Of a stretch of DNA of 64,000 nt, positions 16,896 to 25,081 are shown in pieces. The position numbers were made by a program, and so were the translations under genes. The notes beneath the pieces are model-generated. The model did no database searches. It was given only the letters and a program-made list of their open reading frames with translations, and was not told the DNA's origin. This DNA comes from Mesorhizobium tianshanense. GTDB lineage: Bacteria; Pseudomonadota; Alphaproteobacteria; Rhizobiales; Rhizobiaceae. Position 1 is the first letter of the stretch. Each line of letters begins with the position of its first letter. The stretch spans positions 1-64,000 of the forward strand of contig NZ_VLKT01000004.1 of assembly GCF_007830515.1 (NCBI RefSeq). Reading direction: 5' to 3'.

Positions 16896-19800
16896 TCACG
16901 TCCTCAGAACCCGATAGATCGCCGGGATGACCAGCACCGTCAGCAAGGTCGAGGACGCGAGGCCGAACAGCAGCGAAATCGCCAGCCCCTGGAAGATCGG
17001 ATCGGTGAGGATCACCGCCGCGCCGATCATGGCGGCCAGCGCGGTGAGCAGGATCGGCTTGAATCTTATGGCGCCAGCTTTGATCAACACTTCTTGCAAG
17101 GGCCTGTCCGGCGAGGCGGCATGCCGGATGAAGTCGACCAGCAGGATCGAATTGCGCACGATGATGCCCGCCAGCGCGATAAACCCTATCATCGACGTGG
17201 CCGAGAACGGCGCGCCGAACAGCCAGTGCCCACCGAGGATGCCGATGAAGGTCAGCGGGATCGGCGTCAGGATCACCAGCGGCACCTTGAACGAACCGAA
17301 CTGGGCGACGACCAGGATGTAGATGCCGAGCAGCGCGACGCCGAATGCCGCGCCCATGTCGCGGAAAGTCACCCAGGTGACTTCCCATTCGCCATCCCAC
17401 AGCAGCGTCGGCTTGCTTTCGTCCTCCGGCTGGCCATGCAGCAAGATCGAAGGCTTCTGCAATCCTGTCCAGTCCTGCGCGTCGATTGCCTGGCTGACAG
17501 CAAGCATCCCATAGAGCGGCGCCTCGAAGCTGCCGGCAAGTTCGGCCGTCACCATTTCGGCGGCGCGGCCATTGTGGCGGAACACCAGAAAGGAGGCGCG
17601 TTCCTCGGCGACCCGCACGACATCCCCCAGTTCGACCACGCCGCGGTCGCCGGGGAGCACATTTGCCGGAATGGGCGTGGTCAGGAACCGCTCGTCCAGC
17701 GTCCTCTCGCCTTTCGGCCGCTCGATGCGGATCGGTATCGGCTGGCGACCGCCGCCGCGATGCGAATAGCCGACGGTCTCGCCACCATTAAGGATGGCGA
17801 TCGTGTTGAACACGTCGCTTTCCTCGACATGGAAGAACTCGGCATCGTCGGTGGAAATCGTGGTGCGCAGCCGGCGTGCCGGCTGTCCATAGGAATTGTC
17901 GACATCGACGATGAACGGAACCGAACGGAACGCCGCTTCGACCTTTGCGGCAACCTGGCGTCGCGTCTCGCCATCAGGCCCGTAGATCTCGGCCAGCAGT
18001 GTGGCCATCACGGGCGGCCCCGGTGGCGGCTCGACGACCTTCAGGCTGGTGCCGGCGGGAACGGCGATCGATGCGATGCGTTGGCGAATGTCCAGCGCGA
18101 TATCGTGGCTCGAACGGGTGCGTTCCGATTTCGGCGAAAGATTGAGCGCAACATCGCCCTGCTGCGGCTCGCTGCGCAGGAAGGAGTGTCGCACAAGCCC
18201 GTTGAAATTGAAGGGCGCCGCGGTTCCGGCATGCGTCTGGACCGATCGCACCTCGCTCAGCTCGAGAACCTTGCTGGCGACCGCCTGCGCCACCGCGTCG
18301 GTCGCCTCGACGGAAGATCCTTCCGGCAGGTCGATGGTCACCGAGAGTTCGGACTTGTTGTCGAAGGGCAGCAGTTTGACCGTGACATCCTGGGTGTAGA
18401 ACAGGGCCAGCGAGCCAAGCGTGAGCACGCCGATCGCAAGCAGGAATGCCCAACTCGCCGTCTTCGACGACAGTATGGGCCGGGCGACGGCGGTGTAGAC
18501 GCGGCCCAGCATGCCACCGCCGGCTTGATCCGCATGGGCATGCGCCTGCGCCCGTCCGGCGAACTTCAGCATCAGCCACGGCGTCACCATCACCGCGACG
18601 AAGAAGGAAAAGATCATCGCCGCCGACGCATTGGCCGGGATCGGGCTCATATAGGGACCCATCATTCCCGAGACGAACAGCATCGGCAGCAGCGCGGCGA
18701 CCACGGTCAAAGTGGCGACGATCGTCGGGTTGCCGACTTCCGCCACCGCCTCGATCGCCGCTTGCCGTCGATCGCGTCCGTCACCCATTGCCCAGTGCCT
18801 GGAGATGTTCTCGATCACCACGATCGCATCGTCGACGAGGATGCCGATGGAAAAGATCAGCGCGAACAGCGAGACGCGGTTCAGCGTATAGCCCATGACG
18901 CGAGAGGCAAACAGCGTGAGCAGGATGGTGACGGGAATGACGATGGCGACCACCATGGCCTCGCGCCGGCCTATGGCGACCCAGACCAGAACAATGATCG
19001 AGATCGTCGCCAGCCCGAGATGATAGAGCAGCTCGTTGGCCTTCTCGTTCGCCGTCTCGCCGTAGTCCCGCGTGACCTCGACCGACAGGTCGCCGGGGAT
19101 CAGGCTGCCTTTCAGCATCTCGACCCGGTGCAGGATCGCCTCGGCGACCGACACCGCGTTGGAACCGGCGCGTTTGGCGACGGCGACGGTCACCGACGGC
19201 ACGCGCGTCACCCCCGTCGCGGACCTTGTAAGCGTCGAGACAAGCACGTCGCTGGTATCGGTCGCAAAGGCGACATCGGCCACGTCGCGGACGTAGACAG
19301 GGCGGCTGTCGCGCGAGGTCAGCAGCAGGTTGCCGATCTGGTCCGGCGAGCCCAATGTCTCGCCCGCCACGATGTCGATCTGCTCGCCCGTATTGCGCAC
19401 GCGCCCCACCGGAAAGGCCTTGTTCGCACCGGAAGCCTTTGCCGCAAGCTGCTGCAGTGTCACGCCGTAGAGAGCAAGCTTTTCCGGGTTCGGCGCAACG
19501 CGGATGATCTCTCCGGTGTCGCCGACCAGATAGGTCAGCCCGACATTGTCGATCTTGGCGATCTCGGTGCGCAGCTCGCGCGCGATGCGGGTCAGGTCGT
19601 TCGCCGTCAGGCGGCCAGCTGTTTCCGGTTTTGGTGACAGCGTCAGCGTGACGATCGCGACATCGTCGATGCCGCGTCCGACGATCAGCGGCTCGGGCAC
19701 GCCGACGGGAATGCGGTCCATATTGGCGCGGACCTTGTCGTGGACGCGCAGCACCGCGGCGTCCGACGACGTGCCGACGACAAAGCGAGCGGTGACCATC

Positions 19801-20111
19801 ACCTGGTCGTCGCGGCTTTGCGAATAGACGTGCTCGACACCGTCTATGCCCTTGACGATCGTCTCCAGCGGTTCGGTAACCAGCTTGACGGCATCCTCGG
19901 CCTTCAGGCCGTCGGCCCGGACGAAGATGTCGACCATCGGCACCGATATCTGCGGCTCTTCCTCGCGCGGCAGCGTGAGCAGAGCCACCAGCCCGAAGGC
20001 GAAGGCGGCAACCAGAAACAGCGGCGTGAGCGGCGAGGCGATGAACGCCCGGGTCAGTCCGCCCGCAATACCGAAGGTAGCAGGACCTTTGAAGGCAGCA
20101 GGACCTTTCAT
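16896..20111 (-). CDS. RND family efflux permease
   Basis: This 1071-residue inner-membrane proton antiporter has the AcrB plan: a membrane segment after the N-terminus (SPLTPLFLVAAFAFGLVALL), two large periplasmic loops, and TM4 with the proton-relay Asp pair in GILVDDAIVVIENI. Substrate class is not readable. Its ATG overlaps the end of the adaptor gene by 4 bases, and both sit in one operon behind a DUF2892 gene next to sulfide:quinone oxidoreductase. No outer-membrane TolC-type gene is in the window. The N-terminus carries a duplicated KGPAAF/KGPATF hexapeptide. Export of a sulfur-derived toxic compound is an inference from context only. Confidence 0.9.
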   Translation of the reverse strand: MKGPAAFKGPATFGIAGGLTRAFIASPLTPLFLVAAFAFGLVALLTLPREEEPQISVPMVDIFVRADGLKAEDAVKLVTEPLETIVKGIDGVEHVYSQSRDDQVMVTARFVVGTSSDAAVLRVHDKVRANMDRIPVGVPEPLIVGRGIDDVAIVTLTLSPKPETAGRLTANDLTRIARELRTEIAKIDNVGLTYLVGDTGEIIRVAPNPEKLALYGVTLQQLAAKASGANKAFPVGRVRNTGEQIDIVAGETLGSPDQIGNLLLTSRDSRPVYVRDVADVAFATDTSDVLVSTLTRSATGVTRVPSVTVAVAKRAGSNAVSVAEAILHRVEMLKGSLIPGDLSVEVTRDYGETANEKANELLYHLGLATISIIVLVWVAIGRREAMVVAIVIPVTILLTLFASRVMGYTLNRVSLFALIFSIGILVDDAIVVIENISRHWAMGDGRDRRQAAIEAVAEVGNPTIVATLTVVAALLPMLFVSGMMGPYMSPIPANASAAMIFSFFVAVMVTPWLMLKFAGRAQAHAHADQAGGGMLGRVYTAVARPILSSKTASWAFLLAIGVLTLGSLALFYTQDVTVKLLPFDNKSELSVTIDLPEGSSVEATDAVAQAVASKVLELSEVRSVQTHAGTAAPFNFNGLVRHSFLRSEPQQGDVALNLSPKSERTRSSHDIALDIRQRIASIAVPAGTSLKVVEPPPGPPVMATLLAEIYGPDGETRRQVAAKVEAAFRSVPFIVDVDNSYGQPARRLRTTISTDDAEFFHVEESDVFNTIAILNGGETVGYSHRGGGRQPIPIRIERPKGERTLDERFLTTPIPANVLPGDRGVVELGDVVRVAEERASFLVFRHNGRAAEMVTAELAGSFEAPLYGMLAVSQAIDAQDWTGLQKPSILLHGQPEDESKPTLLWDGEWEVTWVTFRDMGAAFGVALLGIYILVVAQFGSFKVPLVILTPIPLTFIGILGGHWLFGAPFSATSMIGFIALAGIIVRNSILLVDFIRHAASPDRPLQEVLIKAGAIRFKPILLTALAAMIGAAVILTDPIFQGLAISLLFGLASSTLLTVLVIPAIYRVLRT
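20073..20108. repeat. 18-bp tandem duplication at the RND start
   Basis: Two copies of an 18-base unit (GAAGGTAGCAGGACCTTT and GAAGGCAGCAGGACCTTT on the plus strand) lie side by side with one mismatch. They encode KGPAAF-KGPATF just after the initiator Met of the RND permease. Confidence 0.8.
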
Positions 20112-21070
20112 GGCGTGACCACGACATCGCCGGGTGCGAGACCGGTCAGGATCTCGACATAGTCGCCGTTGGCGCGCGCCATCCGTTCGCCAGTGACCAC
20201 TGCCCGCTCGGCTTCAACGCCGGCGGCAACAGTGCGGACGAAATCTATCCCCGATCGGGTCTCGATCGCCGCTGCAGGCACCAGCAGTGCCGAACGTTCA
20301 GCCACCGGCAATTGGACCAGCACCCGGGCGTCGATGAAATCTGTATCGAGATTGTCGACCTCGACATCGGCGATGACGCGGCCATTGTCGATCTGCGGAT
20401 AGATCTTGGCGAGGCGGCCGGCCAGTTCCGTGCCATTGGCATTGATGCGGATGGCCGCATCCTGCTTCAGTGTCGCCGCATACCGCTCCGGAACGGCCAG
20501 CCGCAGGAACACACCGCCACCGCCGATGGTCGCCACCACCTCACCGGCCATCACCACGGCGCCGCGCGTGACCGGCACGGTCAGCACGCGTCCGTCGCCG
20601 GGCGCGAAAACATCTCCTTCGGCTCCCTGCTGCACGATCACCGAACGCTGCGCCTCGGTCGCGGCAAGCTGGTTGCGCGCGACGTCGACTTCGGTCCTGA
20701 GCTGATCGACCCGCTGCACGGTCACGACGCCCCTGCCGACCAGCGTCTGGCCGCGGGCGAGTTCCGACTGCGCTGTCGCCAGCTGCGCCTGCAGGGCGCG
20801 AAGCTGAGCGTCCAGCGCCGCGACCTGAAAGGCGATCTTGTCGTCCTGGACAGTCGCGATCTTCTCGCCCGCCTTGACCAGATCGCCTTCGGTGACGGCC
20901 AGATCGACGATGAGGCCGCCGATGCGCGCGCGCGCCGGAATGGTGTTGCGCGCCTCGACCCGGCCATAGACCGCCTTCCATTCGGTCACCGTCGTCGGTG
21001 CGAGCGTGAGCGTGCCGGCCAAGGCCGGTGAGCACGCCAGCAGCGCGCCGAGGAAGAGGAACGTGCGCAT
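20108..21070 (-). CDS. RND efflux periplasmic adaptor (membrane fusion protein)
   Basis: This 320-residue protein has a signal peptide (MRTFLFLGALLACSPALA), a lipoyl/barrel-sandwich domain (RIGGLIVDLAVTEGDLVKAGE), a coiled-coil hairpin (residues about 85-145, ALDAQLRALQAQLATAQSEL) and a beta-barrel domain with RLAVPERYAATLKQD. It links the RND permease to an outer-membrane channel. No lipobox Cys is evident, so it is likely held by its partner. It overlaps the permease by 4 bases and lies 10 bases after the DUF2892 gene. Confidence 0.9.
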   Translation of the reverse strand: MRTFLFLGALLACSPALAGTLTLAPTTVTEWKAVYGRVEARNTIPARARIGGLIVDLAVTEGDLVKAGEKIATVQDDKIAFQVAALDAQLRALQAQLATAQSELARGQTLVGRGVVTVQRVDQLRTEVDVARNQLAATEAQRSVIVQQGAEGDVFAPGDGRVLTVPVTRGAVVMAGEVVATIGGGGVFLRLAVPERYAATLKQDAAIRINANGTELAGRLAKIYPQIDNGRVIADVEVDNLDTDFIDARVLVQLPVAERSALLVPAAAIETRSGIDFVRTVAAGVEAERAVVTGERMARANGDYVEILTGLAPGDVVVTP

Positions 21071-21080
21071 TCTGCTGCTC

Positions 21081-21281
21081 CTAGAATGCGCATCCCGGCT
21101 TGATGCCGAGCTTGCGGAAGATCATCGCCGCCGGGCAGAAGCCGGTGAACGCTGACTGCAGCATGTTGAGTCCGACGAAGACCGTCAGCCAGACAAACAG
21201 CGGCGAAACCCAGACGGTGAGCACGACGGACAGCAGTACCATGAAGCCTGCGAACGCAAGAACGGAACGGTCAAGTGACAT
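21081..21281 (-). CDS. DUF2892 small membrane protein
   Basis: The protein has about 66 residues with two hydrophobic segments (VLAFAGFMVLLSVVLTVWV and LFVWLTVFVGLNMLQSAF), followed by GFCPAAMIFRKLGIK. This is the DUF2892/YgaP-like membrane domain, often found next to rhodanese, SQR or persulfide genes and in BigR operons. ATG 21281 has GGAG at six bases' spacing; two nearer upstream ATGs (21287, 21293) have no usable ribosome site. It leads the adaptor-permease operon, and a perfect AT-rich palindrome lies 17 bases upstream. Confidence 0.82.
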   Translation of the reverse strand: MSLDRSVLAFAGFMVLLSVVLTVWVSPLFVWLTVFVGLNMLQSAFTGFCPAAMIFRKLGIKPGCAF

Positions 21282-21297
21282 TGTCATCTCCATTTGT

Positions 21298-21309
21298 ATA
21301 TGATCATAT
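21298..21309. promoter_or_regulatory. AT-rich palindrome, candidate ArsR/BigR operator
   Basis: ATATGATCATAT is a perfect 12-bp palindrome set in a 35-base AT-rich patch of an otherwise GC-rich region. It lies between the DUF2892 start and the sqr stop, so it can only serve the DUF2892-adaptor-RND operon. Regulator assignment is inferred from the adjacent ArsR gene. Confidence 0.55.
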
Positions 21310-21437
21310 CTAAATATAATAATGCTTCCGCTCGCCGCAAGAGGCGGTATCGATTTCGTCGTCCGCCGCTGCCGGCCGTTCCAGCCCCGCCCGTCACCGT
21401 TAAGCGAAAAGCCGGCTGCGCCTGCTGGTCTCGATCA

Positions 21438-22745
21438 TCAGGCACCGGGCGCGCCCGTGTCCGCCTCGATCTTGATTTCCTTGAGCTTGTCGATGCCGAG
21501 CACCTGCAGCGCCAGGCGTTCATAGAAGGGCTCGGACTTTCCTGACCTAATCTTGTGGAGGAAATACTTCTCGAAACCGACCTTGGCGGTGTGCACCCAT
21601 TTGCCGGAGGATGACCAGTTGACGTTGCGCGGCGGAATTTGCGGCTGCGCCACGAAGGCAACGCCGGAATCGCCGAAATCGGCGAGGCAGACCGCGTTCC
21701 ATGTTCCCTGTGCGTCGGGTTGCATCCCCTTCACCAGCCGGCCGATGTTGCGGGCCGTCGCCGTGACCATGGATTCGATCATGAAGCCGGTCTTCGGGAC
21801 GCCCACCGGAACCGGCGTCTTGCCGACAGGCGGAATGGCGACGCAGACGCCAACCGCGAATATCTCGGGGAAGGCAGGATTGCGCTGGTGCTTGTCGACG
21901 AGGATGAAGCCGCGCGGGTTGGTGAGGCCTTCGATGGCGCGCACCGCCTCCACGCCGCGGAATGCCGGCAGCATCATCGCATAGACTTGCGGCAGTTCGT
22001 GCGCCTGCTTGACCGAACCGTCTTCTGCGATCTCCGACACGAACATCTTGCCCGGCTCGACCTTGTCGACCTTGGCGTTGCAGATCCACTTGATGTGGTG
22101 CTGGCGCATCTCGCTCTCGAGCAGGCCCTTGGTGTCGCCGACGCCGTCGAGACCGAGATGACCGATATAGGGTTCCGAGGTGACGAAGGTCATGGGAACG
22201 CGATCACGCACCTTGGCGTCACGCAGCGCCTTGTCGAGGATGAAGGTGAATTCGTAGGCCGGCCCGAAGCATGAAGCGCCCTGGACCGCGCCGATGACGA
22301 CCGGGCCCGGCTTGGCAACGAGCGCGTCGAAGGCCGCCTTCGCCTTGAGGGCGTGATCGATATGGCAGACCGATTGCGTGTTGTGCTCCGGGCCGAGGCC
22401 GTCGATCTCGTCGAAGGCGAGTTCGGGGCCCGTCGCGATCACCAGATAGTCGTATGACACCCTACCCCCGTCATTGAGTTCGATGGCGCGATCGCCCGGA
22501 TGAATGCGCCTGGCTCCTTGCGGATGAAATGCAATGCCGCGGCGCGCCAAGACGGGAGCGAGGTCGACTTCGACCGCCTCTTTTTCGCGCCAGCCGACGG
22601 CAACCCAGGGATTGGATGGCACGAACGAGTAGTGGCTGCCGTTGTTGACGACCGAAATCTTATGTTCCTTCGCCAACTCGTCGCGAAGCTCATAGGCCAT
22701 GATGGTGCCTCCCAGTCCGGCACCCAAGACGACTACATGCGCCAT
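21438..22745 (-). CDS. sqr: Sulfide:quinone oxidoreductase
   Basis: The 435-residue FAD enzyme oxidises sulfide to sulfane sulfur and passes electrons to quinone at the cytoplasmic membrane. It opens with the dinucleotide-binding VVVLGAGLGG. Three cysteines stand at 127 (SVCHID), 159 (GASCFGPAYEF) and 353 (AVCLADFGD); spacing and context match the three essential Cys of SQR. TPVPVGVPKTGFMIESM is also typical. ATG 22745 has AAAGGAGG eight bases upstream; the frame extends to 22862 but without such a site. It is divergent from an ArsR regulator and upstream of the DUF2892-RND operon. Confidence 0.88.
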   Translation of the reverse strand: MAHVVVLGAGLGGTIMAYELRDELAKEHKISVVNNGSHYSFVPSNPWVAVGWREKEAVEVDLAPVLARRGIAFHPQGARRIHPGDRAIELNDGGRVSYDYLVIATGPELAFDEIDGLGPEHNTQSVCHIDHALKAKAAFDALVAKPGPVVIGAVQGASCFGPAYEFTFILDKALRDAKVRDRVPMTFVTSEPYIGHLGLDGVGDTKGLLESEMRQHHIKWICNAKVDKVEPGKMFVSEIAEDGSVKQAHELPQVYAMMLPAFRGVEAVRAIEGLTNPRGFILVDKHQRNPAFPEIFAVGVCVAIPPVGKTPVPVGVPKTGFMIESMVTATARNIGRLVKGMQPDAQGTWNAVCLADFGDSGVAFVAQPQIPPRNVNWSSSGKWVHTAKVGFEKYFLHKIRSGKSEPFYERLALQVLGIDKLKEIKIEADTGAPGA

Positions 22746-22844
22746 GCTCTTTCCTCCTTTGCGGCGTCGTTTGCAACGCGAAGCCGACACTCCTGTTTCC
22801 AACGCCGCCTTGTCCAATCCTGCGCCAATCCGGCCGGCTGCGAA

Positions 22845-22858
22845 TTGACGCGTGTCAA
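22845..22858. promoter_or_regulatory. FNR-like box (TTGAC-N4-GTCAA) between sqr and arsR
   Basis: TTGACGCGTGTCAA is a perfect dyad with FNR/DNR-like half-sites. It is about 100 bases from the sqr start and 107 from the regulator start, so it may add oxygen control to sulfide oxidation. Confidence 0.55.
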
Positions 22859-22946
22859 ACAAGCGTGCTGCCTGGATCTGCCGTGCGGTATCGATCCATC
22901 GGCTTGACAGGCGCCAGCGTCACACTAATATTGTTTGTAACTCTTA

Positions 22947-22966
22947 ATATGATAATGTGTTCATAT
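22947..22966. promoter_or_regulatory. ATATG-N10-CATAT inverted repeat over the arsR start codon
   Basis: The two 5-base arms are perfect, and the right arm overlaps the ATG at 22965. A site here would let the regulator repress its own gene. It resembles the AT-rich operators seen elsewhere in this sulfur region. Confidence 0.5.
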
Positions 22967-23312
22967 GCGCAATATAAAACTCACTGAATTGGACGAGATG
23001 GCGCGCGAAGCGTCCGAACTGCTCGCGGCGATGGCCAACGAGAAGCGCCTGATGATCCTGTGCCATCTGCTGGAAGGCGAGACGAGTGTCAACGAACTGG
23101 CGGAACTGGTCGCGATGAACCAGTCGGCGCTCTCGCAGCAATTGGCGAAGCTGCGGGCGCTGAAGCTGGTCGATACCCGTCGCGATGCCCAGCAGGTTTA
23201 CTATCGGCTGGCTTCGGTCGAGGTCGAGCGTATCCTGCAGACGCTCTACGGCATCTATTGCGATCCGCAGACGAAGACGGCGAGGATCAGGTCACAGCAA
23301 GCTCGAACATAA
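22965..23312 (+). CDS. ArsR-family repressor with persulfide-sensor cysteine pair (SqrR/BigR-like)
   Basis: This 115-residue winged-helix protein has the ArsR core: NEKRLMILCHLLEGE, then the recognition helix NQSALSQQLAKLRALKLV, and the wing TRRDAQQVYYRL. Cys33 and Cys99 (YGIYC) are 66 residues apart, the same spacing as the Cys41/Cys107 pair of Rhodobacter SqrR and the pair in Xylella BigR, which form a di- to tetrasulfide bridge with reactive sulfur and release DNA. No ArsR metal-site CVC motif is present. It is divergent from sqr, which it most likely represses. Confidence 0.9.
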   Translation: MRNIKLTELDEMAREASELLAAMANEKRLMILCHLLEGETSVNELAELVAMNQSALSQQLAKLRALKLVDTRRDAQQVYYRLASVEVERILQTLYGIYCDPQTKTARIRSQQART

Positions 23313-23325
23313 TAGCGACGCTGTG

Positions 23326-23352
23326 AGCGTTCCTACACACCTTGGGAACGCT
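23326..23352 (+). terminator. Hairpin with short T-run after arsR
   Basis: AGCGTTCC and GGAACGCT form a perfect 8-bp stem with an 11-base loop, ending in TTT. It starts 14 bases after the arsR stop and ends 40 bases before the DUF302 start. A weak intrinsic terminator is likely. Confidence 0.5.
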
Positions 23353-23391
23353 TTCCGCATCCTGTCGTTGATCGGTAAAACAGGAGTTTCC

Positions 23392-23778
23392 ATGACTTAC
23401 ACCATCAACCGCAAGTTCGACAGCGCCAGCTTCGATGACGTCGTCGACAGGACCCGCGCGGCGCTGGCGGATCAGGGTTTCGGCGTGCTGACTGAAATCG
23501 ACGTAAAGGCGACAATGAAGAAGAAGCTAGACGTCGACATGGATCCCTATCTCATATTGGGCGCCTGCAATCCGAAGATGGCCCATCAGGCCATTGCAAT
23601 GGAACCGCGAGTGGGAGCCATGCTGCCCTGCAACGTCATCGTCCGACAAGTCTCGGATGCGGTGGAGGTGAGCGCTATCGACCCCGTGGCTTCCATGGCC
23701 GCGATCGACAACCAGGAACTCACCCGCGTCGCGGGCCAGGTCCGCGATATGCTGGCCGAGGCAGTAAAGCGCATCTGA
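23392..23778 (+). CDS. DUF302 family protein (cytoplasmic)
   Basis: The 128-residue protein has no signal peptide and covers the whole DUF302 domain: FDDVVDRTRAALADQGFGVL at the front, then MKKKLDVDMDPYLILGACNP with the conserved Cys, and VGAMLPCNVIVRQ. DUF302 proteins often sit near sulfur-oxidation genes; their biochemistry is not settled. ATG 23392 has CAGGAG eight bases before it. It lies between the SQR regulator and a YeeE-type transporter. A second, secreted DUF302 protein occurs at 36173, on the far side of the sox cluster. Confidence 0.87.
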   Translation: MTYTINRKFDSASFDDVVDRTRAALADQGFGVLTEIDVKATMKKKLDVDMDPYLILGACNPKMAHQAIAMEPRVGAMLPCNVIVRQVSDAVEVSAIDPVASMAAIDNQELTRVAGQVRDMLAEAVKRI

Positions 23779-23970
23779 GGCCTTTCCGCCAACTGGATTC
23801 CGACAGGACTATTGGCCAATCCTCGATCGCTACCTCAAAGGAATACCTTTCTTCGTGTTCGCGCTGCGAAGGCAAGGTTTTGCTTGGCTCGCCAGAAGCA
23901 TGGAACCGCTGACCAGGCGGGGGAAGGCGTGTGTCGGTAAAATCCGTGAGAACTGGCCGAGGTATTTTGG

Positions 23971-25059
23971 ATGGATCTTGTGCCCCTCATCGATGCGGTG
24001 GGCGAGCCCGGCACCGCCGTTGCAGGCGGAGCGTTGCTGGGGATGACGTTCGGTTTCCTTGCGCAACGCAGCAGCTTTTGCACCCGATCGGCTGTTCTGG
24101 ACCTGACGCAAAAGCGCGACGGTGTAGCGCTGGCCACTTGGCTGGCGGGTCTGGCAACAGCATTGCTCGCAGTCCAGCTTTCGAGTTACTACGGACTCGT
24201 TGACGTGGCCGAGACGCGGTTTTTCGCCACGCCTCAGAGCCTTTCCGGTGCGGCTGTCGGCGGTCTGCTTTTCGGTGTCGGCATGGTGCTGGCGCGCGGA
24301 TGTGTATCGCGACTGCTGGTCCTGAGCGCGTCGGGCAACCTTCGCGCCTTCTTCTGCGTCGTCGTTATCGCGGCTGTCGGCCTGGCAACTTACAGCGGAT
24401 TTCTCGTTCCCGTGCGCGAAGGCGTCAGTGGGATTGTCAACACGGCCGATATCGGCGGAAACGAGCTCTTGGCCCATCTTGGGCTCAGTCAGTCCGCGGG
24501 AGTAATTGTCGGCGGCCTAGCCTTCTTGGCCGCCTTGGTACAAGCGATGTGGACGAGAACGCCGGTTTGGCGGCTGGCCGGCGGAATCGGCGTCGGAGCG
24601 ACGGTAGCCGCAGGCTGGTATTTCACTTATCAGCTTTCAACACAGGTATTTGAGCCGATCCAAGCAGAAAGCCTCTCCTTCATAAGGCCGCTCGCGACAA
24701 CCTCTTCGTTCTGGTTCGGTAGCGAAGGCGGCCTGGGTATGGACCAGGGTCTTCTTTTGGGAGCAGTCGTCGGCGCTTTGCTTGCGTCGGTGTTCACCCG
24801 GCAATTCCGGATCGCCACCTTCTCGGAACCGGGAACTCCGTCCATCCTTCGCTATGCCGCCGGTTCCACACTCATGGGATTCGGCGGTATCCTCGCCGCG
24901 GGGTGCACGATCGGCGCGGGATTTACCGGCGGTTCCGTGCTTGCCGTAACCCCGCTCGTTGCGATTCTGTCAATGGTAGTTGCCGCAGCTGTCGCCGACC
25001 GAGTTATTGACGGCGGGCGTGAAGCGCGCGAAAGCACACCCTTCGTTCCGGCCGAGTGA
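23971..25059 (+). CDS. YeeE/YedE family transporter (SoxT/TsuA-like)
   Basis: This 362-residue inner-membrane protein has about 9-10 hydrophobic segments and the repeated cysteine motifs of the YeeE/YedE family: RSSFCTRSAV near residue 33, ARGCVSRLLVLSASGNLRAF near 111, and AAGCTIGAGFTGGS near 310. Characterised YeeE (TsuA) takes up thiosulfate through such cysteines, and SoxT proteins of sox clusters belong here. The likely substrate is thiosulfate or another reduced sulfur anion. It ends 22 bases before the convergent soxD stop. It is a paralogue of the protein at 34008. Confidence 0.83.
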   Translation: MDLVPLIDAVGEPGTAVAGGALLGMTFGFLAQRSSFCTRSAVLDLTQKRDGVALATWLAGLATALLAVQLSSYYGLVDVAETRFFATPQSLSGAAVGGLLFGVGMVLARGCVSRLLVLSASGNLRAFFCVVVIAAVGLATYSGFLVPVREGVSGIVNTADIGGNELLAHLGLSQSAGVIVGGLAFLAALVQAMWTRTPVWRLAGGIGVGATVAAGWYFTYQLSTQVFEPIQAESLSFIRPLATTSSFWFGSEGGLGMDQGLLLGAVVGALLASVFTRQFRIATFSEPGTPSILRYAAGSTLMGFGGILAAGCTIGAGFTGGSVLAVTPLVAILSMVVAAAVADRVIDGGREARESTPFVPAE

Positions 25060-25081
25060 CGTTTCCTGGCGCCAAGGCCGG

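Noticed and set aside
17094..19637. An 847-codon open frame on the plus strand
   Set aside because: It is antisense to the RND permease, rich in Arg, His and Asp without any domain, and has no ribosome site.
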